From assembly GCA_947624945.1 (NCBI GenBank), contig CANQMJ010000011.1, forward strand, positions 1 to 28,844: 28,844 nucleotides of DNA, given 5' to 3'. The notes under the pieces were generated by a model, which did no database searches, was not told the DNA's origin, and was given only the letters and a program-made list of their open reading frames with translations. Source of the stretch: an uncultured Clostridia bacterium. Its GTDB lineage: Bacteria; Bacillota; Clostridia; Oscillospirales; CAG-272. Both the position numbers and the translations under genes were made by a program. Shown piece after piece: positions 1-8,119 of the stretch (its first letter is position 1; every line of letters begins with the position of its first letter).

Positions 1-80
1 CCCTTGTCGAACCCGAAAGAGGCTCCCGTGTGTTCGTCGATGTTATCGAGTCTGCAGCAAGAAAGGCAACAGGGCGCAGA

Positions 81-275
81 CCGCGTTATTATTTCCTGCA
101 AACAGCTCCCTCGCGGCATGTCGACTGCGCCGTCGACACGTCGTGTCTGCGTCGGACGCTAAACGCGCCGAACAGCGCACGAGCAAAGTGCGCGTAGGTG
201 AGGCTGGGAAGCCTACGGCTCGTTGCCATAGCTTGGACGGCGACAGGTTCGTTTCGCGGAAATGTGGTGAAAACA
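81..275. repeat. Mosaic intergenic repeat, copy 1 (modules Z, Y, X)
   Basis: Bases 1-298 hold no credible gene but do hold repeat sequence shared with 18948-19145. Three modules can be recognised, all inverted relative to the other copy. Module Z (about 81-123) carries CAGCTCCCTCGCGGC. Module Y (about 171-243) carries GCGCACGAGC, GTGCGCGTAG and CTTGGACG. Module X (about 241-275) carries TTCGCGGAAATGTGGTGAAAA. Y and X occur in a different order in the second copy, so this is a composite repeat and not one simple duplication. Open reading frames here encode arginine-rich, low-complexity peptides with no family resemblance, so I treat the region as non-coding. Confidence 0.6.
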
Positions 276-298
276 CGCTGTGCCGCGCCGCCGCGCGG

Positions 299-1246
299 TC
301 AGTCGAACACGGTCTCGATGACGCGGTCGCAGCAGTCGGGCGAGTAGCGCCAGCGGTCTATGTGACCGACGCTGTCGACGTCGATGAAGCATCGCGGCGG
401 CGACGAGTCGCGCAAAAGCTCGCCTCTGTACGCGCCGACGATGGCCAATTTTACCTTCATACGCTCCGGTATCATGCTTTTTATGTAAACGGCAGCGCTG
501 CCGCCGACGGTCACGTCGTCGTGCGGCTCGGCGAGCCCCGTAAGGTTAGGCGTCAACTCGACGAATATGCCGTAGCTCTCAACCGAACGCACGATGCCCG
601 CGACAGTCTGCCCCGGCGAGAAAAGCGCCGCGTTCTCGCTCCACGTCCCGCACAGTTCGCGGTGCGTGACGTTTACGCGTCCGATACCGTCGATGCTGCG
701 CACGACGACATGTATTCGCGACGAGACCGACAGCCGCTCGCGCGGATGCGATATCCGCGACACCGAGATCGAGTCGACGGGCAGAAGCGACACGATGCCG
801 CAGCCGATGTCGACGAAAGCGCCGAACCTTTCGAGATGCGTCACCTTCGCCGGTATGATGTCGCCGGGGCGAAGAGCCCCGATATATTCGCGCATACATT
901 CGTCCTGTGCCGCGCGCCGCGAAAGGTACGCGACGGGCGGTGTCCGCGACGCGTCGATGCGCGTGACCTTGAACGCGACGGCTCTGCCGACGCGCGTTAT
1001 AACGGCGATATTCTTGATCTCGCGCCCGTCGCCGGGCACGCCGACGTCCTCGCGCCGTATTATTCCGACGGCGCCGCCGAGCTCGACGCGCAGGCTATAG
1101 TCCTCGCTGTCGCACATGACGGCGGGCGCCTCGCATATCGCCCCCGTCTCCATCGCGCGTTCGAGTCCCGACAGCGAGCCTGTGTACGCTCTGTTCTCTG
1201 CCGTGCCGATCCTATACCCCTCGGGCGGATATTTTTCGTTATTCAT
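299..1246 (-). CDS. S1 RNA-binding domain protein (ribosomal protein S1-like)
   Basis: A 315-residue soluble protein built from S1-type OB folds, so it probably binds RNA or acts in translation. A divergent first S1-like repeat (about residues 35-100) ends in a YLSRRAAQDECM linker. A clear second repeat starts at LRPGDIIPAKVTHLERFGAF (about 123-195), and a third at FSPGQTVAGIVRSVESYGIF (about 208-270). The C-terminus (HIDRWRYSP) resembles a group of clostridial proteins usually annotated as S1-domain or S1-like proteins. It is shorter than Escherichia coli S1, which has six repeats. The start has an AAGGAAAGGA ribosome binding site 8-15 bases upstream. It diverges from feoB across 223 bases. 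Its exact role is inferred from the domains only. Confidence 0.85.
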   Translation of the reverse strand: MNNEKYPPEGYRIGTAENRAYTGSLSGLERAMETGAICEAPAVMCDSEDYSLRVELGGAVGIIRREDVGVPGDGREIKNIAVITRVGRAVAFKVTRIDASRTPPVAYLSRRAAQDECMREYIGALRPGDIIPAKVTHLERFGAFVDIGCGIVSLLPVDSISVSRISHPRERLSVSSRIHVVVRSIDGIGRVNVTHRELCGTWSENAALFSPGQTVAGIVRSVESYGIFVELTPNLTGLAEPHDDVTVGGSAAVYIKSMIPERMKVKLAIVGAYRGELLRDSSPPRCFIDVDSVGHIDRWRYSPDCCDRVIETVFD

Positions 1247-1469
1247 GATCCGTTCCTTTCCTTGCGACGATATCGTTTTCTTTTGCGGCGGAAACGCAGC
1301 TTTTTCGGCCGCGAAGGTCCGTCAACTTAATATATGCCGTCACATCGCAAATGATACGCATACCGACGCATGTCGGTGTCAAAACGGCCGGCGCGCGAAT
1401 ATCATGTCACCGAAAGCGGCGGCGCTCATCTAACATACGCCGCCACATATCTAAGGCGGATATTGACAT

Positions 1470-3419
1470 ATGGAAAACGAATGCAGGCGCGTCGCACTCG
1501 CGGGCAATCCGAACGTGGGGAAAAGCACGGTCTTCAACGCTTTGACCGGAATGCGGCAGCACACGGGCAACTGGCCCGGCAAGACCGTGGCGAACGCGGA
1601 GGGCACGTTCTCGTCCGACCGTCGCACGTACACGCTTTTCGACATACCCGGGACGTATTCGCTGCTCGCGGGGTCTGCGGACGAGGCGGCGGCGCGCGAC
1701 CTGCTCGAATCGGGGAACGCGGACGTCGTTGTCGTCGTATGCGACGCGACGTGCCTCGAACGAAATCTCGACCTCGTCCTTCAAATAACAGAGCTGACGA
1801 AGAACGTGATCGTCTGCGTCAACCTGCTCGACGAGGCGAAGTCAAGGGGCATATACGTAGATACAGAGCTTTTGTCGTCGCGTCTCGGTCTGCGCGTCGT
1901 GGGCGTCACGGCGAAAAAGAAGCGCACGCTGCGCGCGCTCGTCGACGCGCTCGACGATATAACGGAGGATAGAGGCATAGGCGGCGGCTCCGACGGCGGC
2001 GCAGGTATAGTCAGGTACGGAGACGCGACGGAGGCTGCCGTGTCGGAAAGGTCGGAGATGTACGCCGTGTACGGCGGCGGGGCGCGGTGGCGCGCCGTGC
2101 GCGACATCGCGTCGGGTGTGGCGGGCGACGACGCGATGAGGGACGACATCGCGTGCAGTCTTGTCGAGACGGCGCACGAGATATGCCGCGGCGTTGTGAC
2201 CGCACCCGACGAGCCCGACCGCCGCGACCGCATACTTGATAAAATATTCACGGGGCGGTGGACGTCGTTTCCCGTGATGCTGCTTTTTCTGGCGCTGATA
2301 TTGTGGATAACGGTGTCGGGGGCGAACGTCATATCGGACGCTCTTTCATCGGTGCTGTTCTCGCTCGAGGAGCCGCTGTCGCGGATAATTACGTCCGTCG
2401 GCGCGCCCGAATGGCTGCGCTCGCTGCTCGTCGACGGCGTGTGCCGCGTCGTATTTTGGGTGACGTCCGTGATGCTGCCGCCGATGGCGATATTCTTTCC
2501 GCTTTTCACCGTCCTCGAGGACGTCGGGTATCTGCCGCGCATTGCCTACGACCTCGACCTGCCGCTCCACAAGTGCGGCGCGTGCGGCAAGCAGGCGCTG
2601 ACTATGTGCATGGGCTTCGGCTGCAACGCCGTCGGCGTGACGGGCTGCCGCATAATAGACTCGCCGCGCGAGCGTCTGCTCGCCATACTGACGAACTCGT
2701 TCGTGCCGTGCAACGGCCGCTTCCCAATGCTGACGACGCTGCTCGTGATGTTCGTCGCGGCGGGGTCGCTCGCATCGTCGCTGACGCTCGCCGCCGTGAT
2801 CGCATTCGGCGTCATCGTGTCGCTTTGCGTGACGTGGCTGTTGTCGCGGACGGTGCTGCGAGGGCAGACGTCGTCGTTCACGCTCGAGCTGCCCCCGTAC
2901 CGCCGACCCAAATTCGGTGAGATACTCGTCAGGTCCGTGTTCGACAGAACGCTGTTTGTGCTGAGACGCGCCGTCTGCGCGGCGGCTCCCGCCGGCGCGC
3001 TCATATGGCTGCTGTCAAACGTCAACGTCGGCGGCGAATGTTTGCTCGTCCTCTTCGAGCGAGCGCTCGACGCGCCCGCGTCCGCGATCGGTCTTGACGG
3101 CGTGATACTTATGTCGTTTCTGCTCGGCCTGCCCGCGAACGAGATCGTCATACCGATAATGGTGATGGCGTACACGTCGGCGGGGACGCTCGCCGACGCC
3201 GCGTCTGCGGACGCGCTGCGGACGCTCTTTATCGCGAACGGCTGGACGGTGCGGACTGCGGTATGTACGGTCATATTCGCCATGTTCCACTGGCCGTGCG
3301 CAACGACGCTCTCGACCGTTTACGCGGAGACGCGCAGTTTCAAATGGACGGCGGCCGCCGCAGCGATACCGACTGCGGTCGGCGTAGTTTTGTGCGCGCT
3401 CGCGGCGCTGATACTGTGA
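1470..3419 (+). CDS. feoB: Ferrous iron transport protein B (FeoB)
   Basis: A GTP-regulated inner-membrane Fe(II) transporter of 649 residues, near the short end of the family range. The N-terminal G domain has the P-loop GNPNVGKST (12-20), a G2 region HTGNWPGKTV (31-40), DIPG (58-61), NLLD as the G4 motif (about 118) and VTAKKK in the G5 position. From about residue 255 it is a polytopic membrane protein with both Gate repeats. These include the conserved GFGCNAVG segment, CNGRFPML, LPANEIVIP and FHWPCATT. The ATG follows AAGGCGG with 10 bases between. A short hairpin (CCGCC 1440-1444 with GGCGG 1455-1459) could mask this site, but it is weak. No feoA or feoC is next to it inside the window, and no Fur-type box was seen upstream. 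A strong bidirectional terminator follows. Confidence 0.96.
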   Translation: MENECRRVALAGNPNVGKSTVFNALTGMRQHTGNWPGKTVANAEGTFSSDRRTYTLFDIPGTYSLLAGSADEAAARDLLESGNADVVVVVCDATCLERNLDLVLQITELTKNVIVCVNLLDEAKSRGIYVDTELLSSRLGLRVVGVTAKKKRTLRALVDALDDITEDRGIGGGSDGGAGIVRYGDATEAAVSERSEMYAVYGGGARWRAVRDIASGVAGDDAMRDDIACSLVETAHEICRGVVTAPDEPDRRDRILDKIFTGRWTSFPVMLLFLALILWITVSGANVISDALSSVLFSLEEPLSRIITSVGAPEWLRSLLVDGVCRVVFWVTSVMLPPMAIFFPLFTVLEDVGYLPRIAYDLDLPLHKCGACGKQALTMCMGFGCNAVGVTGCRIIDSPRERLLAILTNSFVPCNGRFPMLTTLLVMFVAAGSLASSLTLAAVIAFGVIVSLCVTWLLSRTVLRGQTSSFTLELPPYRRPKFGEILVRSVFDRTLFVLRRAVCAAAPAGALIWLLSNVNVGGECLLVLFERALDAPASAIGLDGVILMSFLLGLPANEIVIPIMVMAYTSAGTLADAASADALRTLFIANGWTVRTAVCTVIFAMFHWPCATTLSTVYAETRSFKWTAAAAAIPTAVGVVLCALAALIL

Positions 3420-3442
3420 CGCCTGTAATTGAATAAACGTAT

Positions 3443-3476
3443 GCGGGGGAAGCCTTACGGAAAAGGCTTCCCCCGC
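3443..3476. terminator. Hairpin between convergent feoB and XRE gene
   Basis: A perfect 14-base-pair stem (3443-3456 with 3463-3476, GCGGGGGAAGCCTT arm) has a 6-base loop. It lies between the convergent feoB and XRE genes and is followed on the plus strand by AATAATATTTT. It probably stops transcription from both sides, although neither T-tract is long. Confidence 0.8.
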
Positions 3477-3496
3477 AATAATATTTTGCAAAAATG

Positions 3497-4186
3497 TCAG
3501 TCGTCGCGCTCGCGCTCTCTGCGCTCTGCGAGCGCCTCGCGCATTATGTCGAGCGCGTCCCACGGAAGCGCGCCCTCCACGACAGCCGCCTCGACCTGCG
3601 AGTCGATGTAGTACGACGCGTACGGCAAAAGCACGCGTATGAAGCGGTAGTCGAGCTCGCCGTCGAGTATGCGCTGGAGTATGGCGGACTTCGACCTGTC
3701 GTCGAGCAGCGGCACGAATTTGCCGAGCAGCTCCTCGTTTAGCTTGTCGGGCGTCGACTCCTCGAGCAGCGTCATCACGCTTTTGTCGTTCAGATATTCG
3801 GCGAGTTTGACGACGTATGAGATGTCGATGCCGTGCGCGGAGAAATTGTCGACGAGCTTTTCAAGCACGCTCGGCTTCAAAAGCGGCGCGACTCCCGCGA
3901 TGTCGTCGATGGCGTTCGCCCTGACCTCGTCGCCGTTGGCGATGCCGTTCAGTATCTTGAGCTCGCCCGGCGACGGCTCGCCGGCGTTGATGAGCTCCTC
4001 CGTCGTTATGCCGAACGTCTGCGCCAAAAGGACGAGTATCGAGACGTCGGGAAAGCTGTCGCCGAGCTCGTATCGGCTGATGTCGGCGCGCGTCACGCCT
4101 ATTTTGTCGGCCAATTCCGACTGCGTCATGTCCGCGCTCTTGCGCAGACGGCATATGTTGCCGCCGAATTTTATCGTACTGAACAT
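3497..4186 (-). CDS. XRE-family transcriptional regulator
   Basis: A 229-residue cytoplasmic protein with an N-terminal Cro/C1-type helix-turn-helix (about residues 5-60). The recognition region is MTQSELADKIGVTRADISRYE. The rest is acidic and mostly helical with no recognised effector domain, and the C-terminus is charged (ERRERERDD). I chose the ATG at 4186 because AGGAGG ends 7 bases upstream. An in-frame ATG at 4213 adds nine residues but has a weaker AGGGAAG site. The gene has a good promoter (4235-4263) and diverges from the DUF5131 gene, so it may regulate itself or that operon. This is inferred from position only. Confidence 0.88.
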   Translation of the reverse strand: MFSTIKFGGNICRLRKSADMTQSELADKIGVTRADISRYELGDSFPDVSILVLLAQTFGITTEELINAGEPSPGELKILNGIANGDEVRANAIDDIAGVAPLLKPSVLEKLVDNFSAHGIDISYVVKLAEYLNDKSVMTLLEESTPDKLNEELLGKFVPLLDDRSKSAILQRILDGELDYRFIRVLLPYASYYIDSQVEAAVVEGALPWDALDIMREALAERRERERDD

Positions 4187-4234
4187 GTCACGCCTCCTAT
4201 GCGTTTTCTTCATAATTTGTTCTTCCCTACTGTT

Positions 4235-4263
4235 ATTTTAGCACAAACGCGACGCTTTGTCCA
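4235..4263 (-). promoter_or_regulatory. Sigma-A-type promoter of the XRE gene
   Basis: Read on the minus strand, the -35 is TGGACA (4263-4258), the spacer is 17 bases and the -10 is TAAAAT (4240-4235). It sits about 50 bases upstream of the chosen XRE start. Confidence 0.75.
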
Positions 4264-4304
4264 GTACGGGCGCAGATTTTTTCGCGCGCCGCGCGATTTC
4301 GGTA

Positions 4305-4333
4305 TTGCACCGCCGCACGGCGCGTGGTAAAAT
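4305..4333 (+). promoter_or_regulatory. Promoter of the DUF5131-MATE pair
   Basis: The -35 is TTGCAC (4305-4310), the spacer is 17 bases and the -10 is TAAAAT (4328-4333) with a TGG extended -10. The start codon follows 34 bases later. It lies back to back with the XRE promoter; the two -35 boxes are about 40 bases apart. Confidence 0.7.
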
Positions 4334-4367
4334 ATGTGGAACGAAAAAAAGTCGGGGAGGTTGTCGC

Positions 4368-5264
4368 ATGTCGATGCACGATATATGGAATCCGTGGCAC
4401 GGCTGCGTCAAATGCAGCGAGGGGTGCGCGAACTGCTACATGTACTTTCTCGACAAAATGCGCGGCCGCGACGGCTCGGAGATATACAGAACTAAGTCGG
4501 GCTTCGACTATCCGCTGCAGCGCTCGAAGGACGGCGGCTACAAGGTGAGATCGGGTGAGACTGTTCGCGTATGCATGACGTCGGATTTCTTTCTCCCCGA
4601 GGCGGACGGCTGGCGCGACGACGCGTGGGACATAATGCGTCAGCGGCCCGACGTGATATTTTATCTTCTGACGAAGCGTCCCGAGCGTGTCCGCGACTGC
4701 CTGCCCCCGGACTGGAGCGACGGGTGGGAGAACATATTCTTCAACGTCACGTGCGAGAACCAGAGGCGCGCAGACGAGAGGATGCCGATACTTTTGTCGC
4801 TGCCTTTTTTGCACAAGGGCGTTATGTGCGCGCCGTTCATCGGTGCTGTCACGCTCGACAAATATCTCGCATGCGGTCAGATCGAGCAGGTGATGTGCGG
4901 CGGCGAAAACTACGACGGCGCGCGTCCGTGCCGGTTCGAGTGGGTGCAAAGCCTGCGCGCGGAATGTGTCGCGCACGACGTTACGTTTTCGTTTATCGAG
5001 ACGGGCACAGTGTTCATCAAGGACGGAAAGCGGTACCATATGCCGGACAAGCGTTTGCAGAGCGTCATGGCGTACAAATCGGGCATGAACTATGCGGGGC
5101 GGCGCGTTCGTTACCGATTGACGGACAGTCTCGGATTTGAGATACCGGACGAGTATTTATATAAACCTACATTTTCCGCGCGGTGCCGCATGTGCGCGAG
5201 CCGTATGACGTGCAACGGCTGCAGCGGATGCGGAAAGTGCGGCGGGGGAGATGATGACGATTGA
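4368..5264 (+). CDS. DUF5131 (phage Gp37/Gp68-like) protein with radical-SAM-like Cys motif
   Basis: A 298-residue protein whose opening (DIWNPWHGC...CANCYM) matches the Gp37/Gp68 (DUF5131) family of phages and bacteria. Cys16, Cys20 and Cys23 form CxxxCxxC followed by an aromatic residue, the arrangement that binds the 4Fe-4S cluster in radical SAM enzymes; Cys13 is an extra nearby cysteine. The middle has YLLTKRPERV and FNVTCENQ, also typical of the family. The tail is unusual: six cysteines (273, 276, 282, 285, 288, 291) in CxxC spacing, then GGGDDDD, which may hold a second cluster or zinc. The ATG at 4368 follows GGGGAGG by 7 bases. It overlaps the MATE start by 4 bases. No TcmP partner gene is nearby. 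The function is unknown; enzymatic activity is inferred from the motif. Confidence 0.85.
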   Translation: MSMHDIWNPWHGCVKCSEGCANCYMYFLDKMRGRDGSEIYRTKSGFDYPLQRSKDGGYKVRSGETVRVCMTSDFFLPEADGWRDDAWDIMRQRPDVIFYLLTKRPERVRDCLPPDWSDGWENIFFNVTCENQRRADERMPILLSLPFLHKGVMCAPFIGAVTLDKYLACGQIEQVMCGGENYDGARPCRFEWVQSLRAECVAHDVTFSFIETGTVFIKDGKRYHMPDKRLQSVMAYKSGMNYAGRRVRYRLTDSLGFEIPDEYLYKPTFSARCRMCASRMTCNGCSGCGKCGGGDDDD

Positions 5265-6643
5265 ATAAGGACCTGACGGTCGGAAAGCCGAGCTCGGTTT
5301 TGTGGCGGTTCTGCATACCGCTGTTCGGCAGCATAATATTTCAGCAGCTTTACAATATCGCCGACAGTTTCGTCGCGGGTAAATTCGTCGGCGAGGACGC
5401 GCTCGCCGCGGTCGGCAACGGCTACGAGATAACGCTAATCTTCATCGCGTTCGCGTTCGGGTGCAACATCGGCTGCTCGGTCACGGTGTCGCAGATGTTC
5501 GGCGCGAAGCATTACCGCGAGCTGAAAACCGCCGTTTACACAACTCTTATCGCCAGCGGCGTTCTGTGCACCGTTTTGATGGCGGCGGGACTGCTCCTTG
5601 ACGGGCAGCTCCTGCGCCTCATCAACACGCCCGACGACATATTCCCGATGTCGAAGCTCTACCTCGACATTTACATACTCGGTCTGCCGTTCGTGTTCTA
5701 CTACAACGTTGCGACGGGTATATTTTCCGCCCTCGGCGACTCGAAGACGCCGTTTATATTCCTGATGTGCTCGTCGACGGCGAACATCGGCGTCGACATA
5801 CTGTTCACAGCGGGTATGAAAAATGTGTTCACGCGCGGCGTCGACGGCGTCGCATGGGCGACGTTTCTGTGCCAGGGCGTATCGTGTCTTTTGGCGCTCG
5901 TGTTCGTGACGCGCCGCCTGCGCACGATAAAATCGAACGGGAAAGCGCCGCTTTTCTCGTGGACGATGCTCGGCAAGATATCGGCGGTCGCGGTGCCGAG
6001 CATTATGCAGCAGAGCTTCATCTCGGTCGGCAACATCGTGCTGCAAAGCGTCATAAACGGGTTCGGAAAAGGCGTCATGGCGGGATATTCGGCGTCGATA
6101 AAGCTGAACAACCTCGTCGTAACGTCGCTGTCGACGCTCGGCAACGGCATCACGAGCTTCACGGCGCAGAACATCGGCGCGGGCAAGCGTTCGCGCGTCC
6201 GCGAGGGTTTTTCGGCGGGGCTCCGCCTCGTGCTCGCGCTCAGCATTCCGATATCGATTTTGTATGTCGTTTTGAGCCGTTATCTTTTGCTCATATTCCT
6301 CGACGACCCGAGCGCGGACGCGCTGCGGTCGGGAATGGAATTTCTGTGCATCGTCGCGCCGTTCTACTGCGTCGTAGCAACGAAGCTCACCGCCGACGGC
6401 GTTCTGCGCGGCGCGGGCATGATGAAGCAGTTCGTGGTCACGACATTCACCGACCTGCTACTTCGCACGGGGCTTGCGTTCATAATGTCGAAAACATCGC
6501 TCGGCTCTACGGGGATATGGCTGTCGTGGCCTATCGGATGGGGAGTTTCGACCGTGATGTCGGTGATGTTTTATCTGCGCGGCGGATGGAAACCGCAAAG
6601 TCAAGCGGAAACAGCGGCGACGGACGAGACAGGGCAACAATAA
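5261..6643 (+). CDS. MATE family multidrug/metabolite efflux transporter
   Basis: A 460-residue integral membrane protein with about 12 hydrophobic helices, the usual MATE length. These proteins export cationic drugs or metabolites using a Na+ or H+ gradient. The N-terminus LWRFCIPLFGSIIFQQLYNI and the following ADSFVAGKFVGEDALAAVGN are typical of the DinF/NorM-like clostridial branch. The second half repeats the fold (VAVPSIMQQSFISVGN). The start is a TTG at 5261 overlapping the TGA of the DUF5131 gene (TTGA), with GGGGGAG 10 bases upstream, so translation is probably coupled. The substrate is unknown. It may export something linked to the upstream protein, but that is only a guess from the coupling. 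Confidence 0.93.
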   Translation: MNKDLTVGKPSSVLWRFCIPLFGSIIFQQLYNIADSFVAGKFVGEDALAAVGNGYEITLIFIAFAFGCNIGCSVTVSQMFGAKHYRELKTAVYTTLIASGVLCTVLMAAGLLLDGQLLRLINTPDDIFPMSKLYLDIYILGLPFVFYYNVATGIFSALGDSKTPFIFLMCSSTANIGVDILFTAGMKNVFTRGVDGVAWATFLCQGVSCLLALVFVTRRLRTIKSNGKAPLFSWTMLGKISAVAVPSIMQQSFISVGNIVLQSVINGFGKGVMAGYSASIKLNNLVVTSLSTLGNGITSFTAQNIGAGKRSRVREGFSAGLRLVLALSIPISILYVVLSRYLLLIFLDDPSADALRSGMEFLCIVAPFYCVVATKLTADGVLRGAGMMKQFVVTTFTDLLLRTGLAFIMSKTSLGSTGIWLSWPIGWGVSTVMSVMFYLRGGWKPQSQAETAATDETGQQ

Positions 6644-6657
6644 ATGTTGAAATGCGC

Positions 6658-6687
6658 ACGGCGGCACGTTACGGTGCCACCGCGTTT
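6658..6687 (+). terminator. Terminator of the DUF5131-MATE operon
   Basis: A stem of CGG-C-GGCAC and GTGCC-A-CCG (one mismatch) with a 6-base loop GTTACG is followed by CGTTTTTATG. It starts 15 bases after the MATE stop codon. Confidence 0.75.
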
Positions 6688-6725
6688 TTATGCAGATGTG
6701 TAACACGTTATGCATTTGTATAATA

Positions 6726-7118
6726 TCAACGGCGGACGCCGGTGTATGCGCCGCGTGCGAACGTGTGCGCGCTCATGTTCGACGCGATAATGCTCCGAGA
6801 CGACGAAAGCGTGACCGTTACGGTGAGTACGGATTTTCCGCGTTTCGATTTCGGCGTCGCGTATTCGTAAACGACGTCAAGCGTGTACGGGCGAAACCTG
6901 TAGGCGCGTCCGCGCGAGCGGTACGCGTCGAAGGCTTTGTCCGCAGCCTCGGCAACGACGGTCGAAAACGCGTCTATGACGGCGTCGACGTGCCGCTTCG
7001 CGAACGCGGACGCAGCCTCGTCCATATCGGACGGCGTCGTTATCGTGAGCCGTGATGTGAGCACGCCGTCCGCGTGAAAGTGCGCGCGGCGCGTCACGGT
7101 CCTGTTGGTTTCGCTCAT
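6726..7118 (-). CDS. Hypothetical protein, 130 residues
   Basis: A small soluble protein I do not recognise. It starts polar, with a central helical stretch (DEAASAFAKRHVDAVIDAF) and then alternating beta-like segments (RFRPYTLDVVYEYAT, KSVLTVTVTLS). The general layout loosely recalls small DUF3298-like proteins, but the hallmark residues are missing, so no family is assigned. The ATG at 7118 is preceded by GGAGG with 11 bases between. A GTG at 7130 overlaps that Shine-Dalgarno sequence and is unlikely to be the start. It is convergent with the MATE gene and divergent from the thioredoxin reductase-like gene. There is no signal peptide or membrane segment. Confidence 0.7.
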   Translation of the reverse strand: MSETNRTVTRRAHFHADGVLTSRLTITTPSDMDEAASAFAKRHVDAVIDAFSTVVAEAADKAFDAYRSRGRAYRFRPYTLDVVYEYATPKSKRGKSVLTVTVTLSSSRSIIASNMSAHTFARGAYTGVRR

Positions 7119-7170
7119 GGAAATTTTCACCTCCGCGTTATGTTTATTCGCGCGCGAGAGATACTATGAC

Positions 7171-7199
7171 TTGACAGCGGCGCGGAAAAGATATAAACT
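7171..7199 (+). promoter_or_regulatory. Promoter of the thioredoxin reductase-like gene
   Basis: A perfect -35 TTGACA (7171-7176) is followed after 17 bases by TAAACT (7194-7199). A TATAAA two bases earlier is an alternative -10 with a 15-base spacer. The coding start is 26 bases downstream. Confidence 0.7.
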
Positions 7200-7224
7200 G
7201 TTATCGAAGCCGGGAGGGTAATGT

Positions 7225-8079
7225 ATGTTATACGACTGCATAATAATAGGAACGGGCGCCGCCGGAGTGTCTGCGGCGATAAATCTGAAAATACACGAGA
7301 AGAGTTTTCTTCTTATCGGCGACGCGGACTTGAGCGCGAAGTTCCGCCGCGCTGAGCTCGTCCGCAACTATCCGGGTCTGCCCGACATCACGGGAGCTGC
7401 GCTCGCGGACGCGTATCTTCTGCATTTGCAAAAGATGGGGATTTCGATAACGGACAAGATGGTTAGCTCGGCGGCGGTGACGAAGGACCGCTGCGCCGTG
7501 TTCGCGGGCGCGGACTATTACGAGTCGCGCACGCTCATACTTGCGACGGGCGCTGCGGCAGCGGGGACGCTGCCGGGCGAGGAGCCGCTCGTCGGGCGCG
7601 GCGTCAGCTACTGCGCGACGTGCGACGGCGGCCTTTACCGCGGACGCGATATCGCCGTCATTATTTCGTCGGCACGGTTCGAACATGAGGTGCGCTATCT
7701 CGCGGGGTTGGCGTCGAAGGTGTACGTTTACCCGACGTATGCGGGCGCGGAGTTTTCGTCCGACAACATCGTCATGATGAAGTCGCGCGCCGCAGCTATA
7801 TTATCTGGCGAGGACGGAAAAGTGTGCGCCGTGCGAGGCACAGACGGCGAGGAGACACCTGTCTCGGGCGTGTTCTGTCTGCGCGAGTCCGTGTCGCTCT
7901 CGACGCTTTTGCCGAAGCTCAAGGTCGAGGACGGCCGCATCGTAGTTGACAGGGAGATGCGGACCAATATCACGTTCGTGTTCGCCGCCGGCGACTGCAC
8001 GGGCCGTCCGTACCAGTACGTGAAGGCGGCGGGCGAGGGCAACGTCGCCGCGCACAGCGTCATCGAATATCTCGGCTGA
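7225..8079 (+). CDS. Thioredoxin reductase-like flavoprotein, probably not NADPH-dependent
   Basis: A 284-residue flavoprotein of the low-molecular-weight thioredoxin reductase fold. The FAD-binding site GTGAAG is at 9-14, the redox pair Cys130-Ala-Thr-Cys133 sits in SYCATCDGG, and the C-terminal FAD motif is FVFAAGDCTGRPYQYVKAAG. Right after the CATC motif, NADPH-dependent enzymes carry a GGGxSA-type nucleotide loop and a downstream HRR-type motif for the 2'-phosphate. Here the segment reads IAVIISSARFEHE (about 145-157) with no glycine loop, and no HRR motif is visible. The length is also short (family about 305-320). This fits the ferredoxin-dependent flavin thioredoxin reductases known in clostridia, or a related pyridine-nucleotide-independent enzyme. 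The ATG follows GGGAGGG by 6 bases. No thioredoxin or ferredoxin gene is adjacent. Confidence 0.85.
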   Translation: MLYDCIIIGTGAAGVSAAINLKIHEKSFLLIGDADLSAKFRRAELVRNYPGLPDITGAALADAYLLHLQKMGISITDKMVSSAAVTKDRCAVFAGADYYESRTLILATGAAAAGTLPGEEPLVGRGVSYCATCDGGLYRGRDIAVIISSARFEHEVRYLAGLASKVYVYPTYAGAEFSSDNIVMMKSRAAAILSGEDGKVCAVRGTDGEETPVSGVFCLRESVSLSTLLPKLKVEDGRIVVDREMRTNITFVFAAGDCTGRPYQYVKAAGEGNVAAHSVIEYLG

Positions 8080-8119
8080 TTCGCGCCGCGAACGCCAGTA
8101 AAATAAGGGTTTTCTACCG

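Noticed and set aside
43..276. Reading frame of 77 codons on the minus strand
   Set aside because: It lies entirely in the mosaic repeat, is rich in arginine and serine, and the similar peptide at 19093-19296 arises only because module Z is shared. There is no ribosome binding site.
1362..1377. ACCGAC-GCAT-GTCGGT inverted repeat upstream of feoB as an iron-regulator box
   Set aside because: It does not resemble Fur, DtxR or IdeR consensus sites, and a 6-base stem is common by chance.
1440..1459. Small hairpin covering the feoB ribosome binding site
   Set aside because: The stem is only 5 base pairs with a 10-base loop, too weak to claim regulation.
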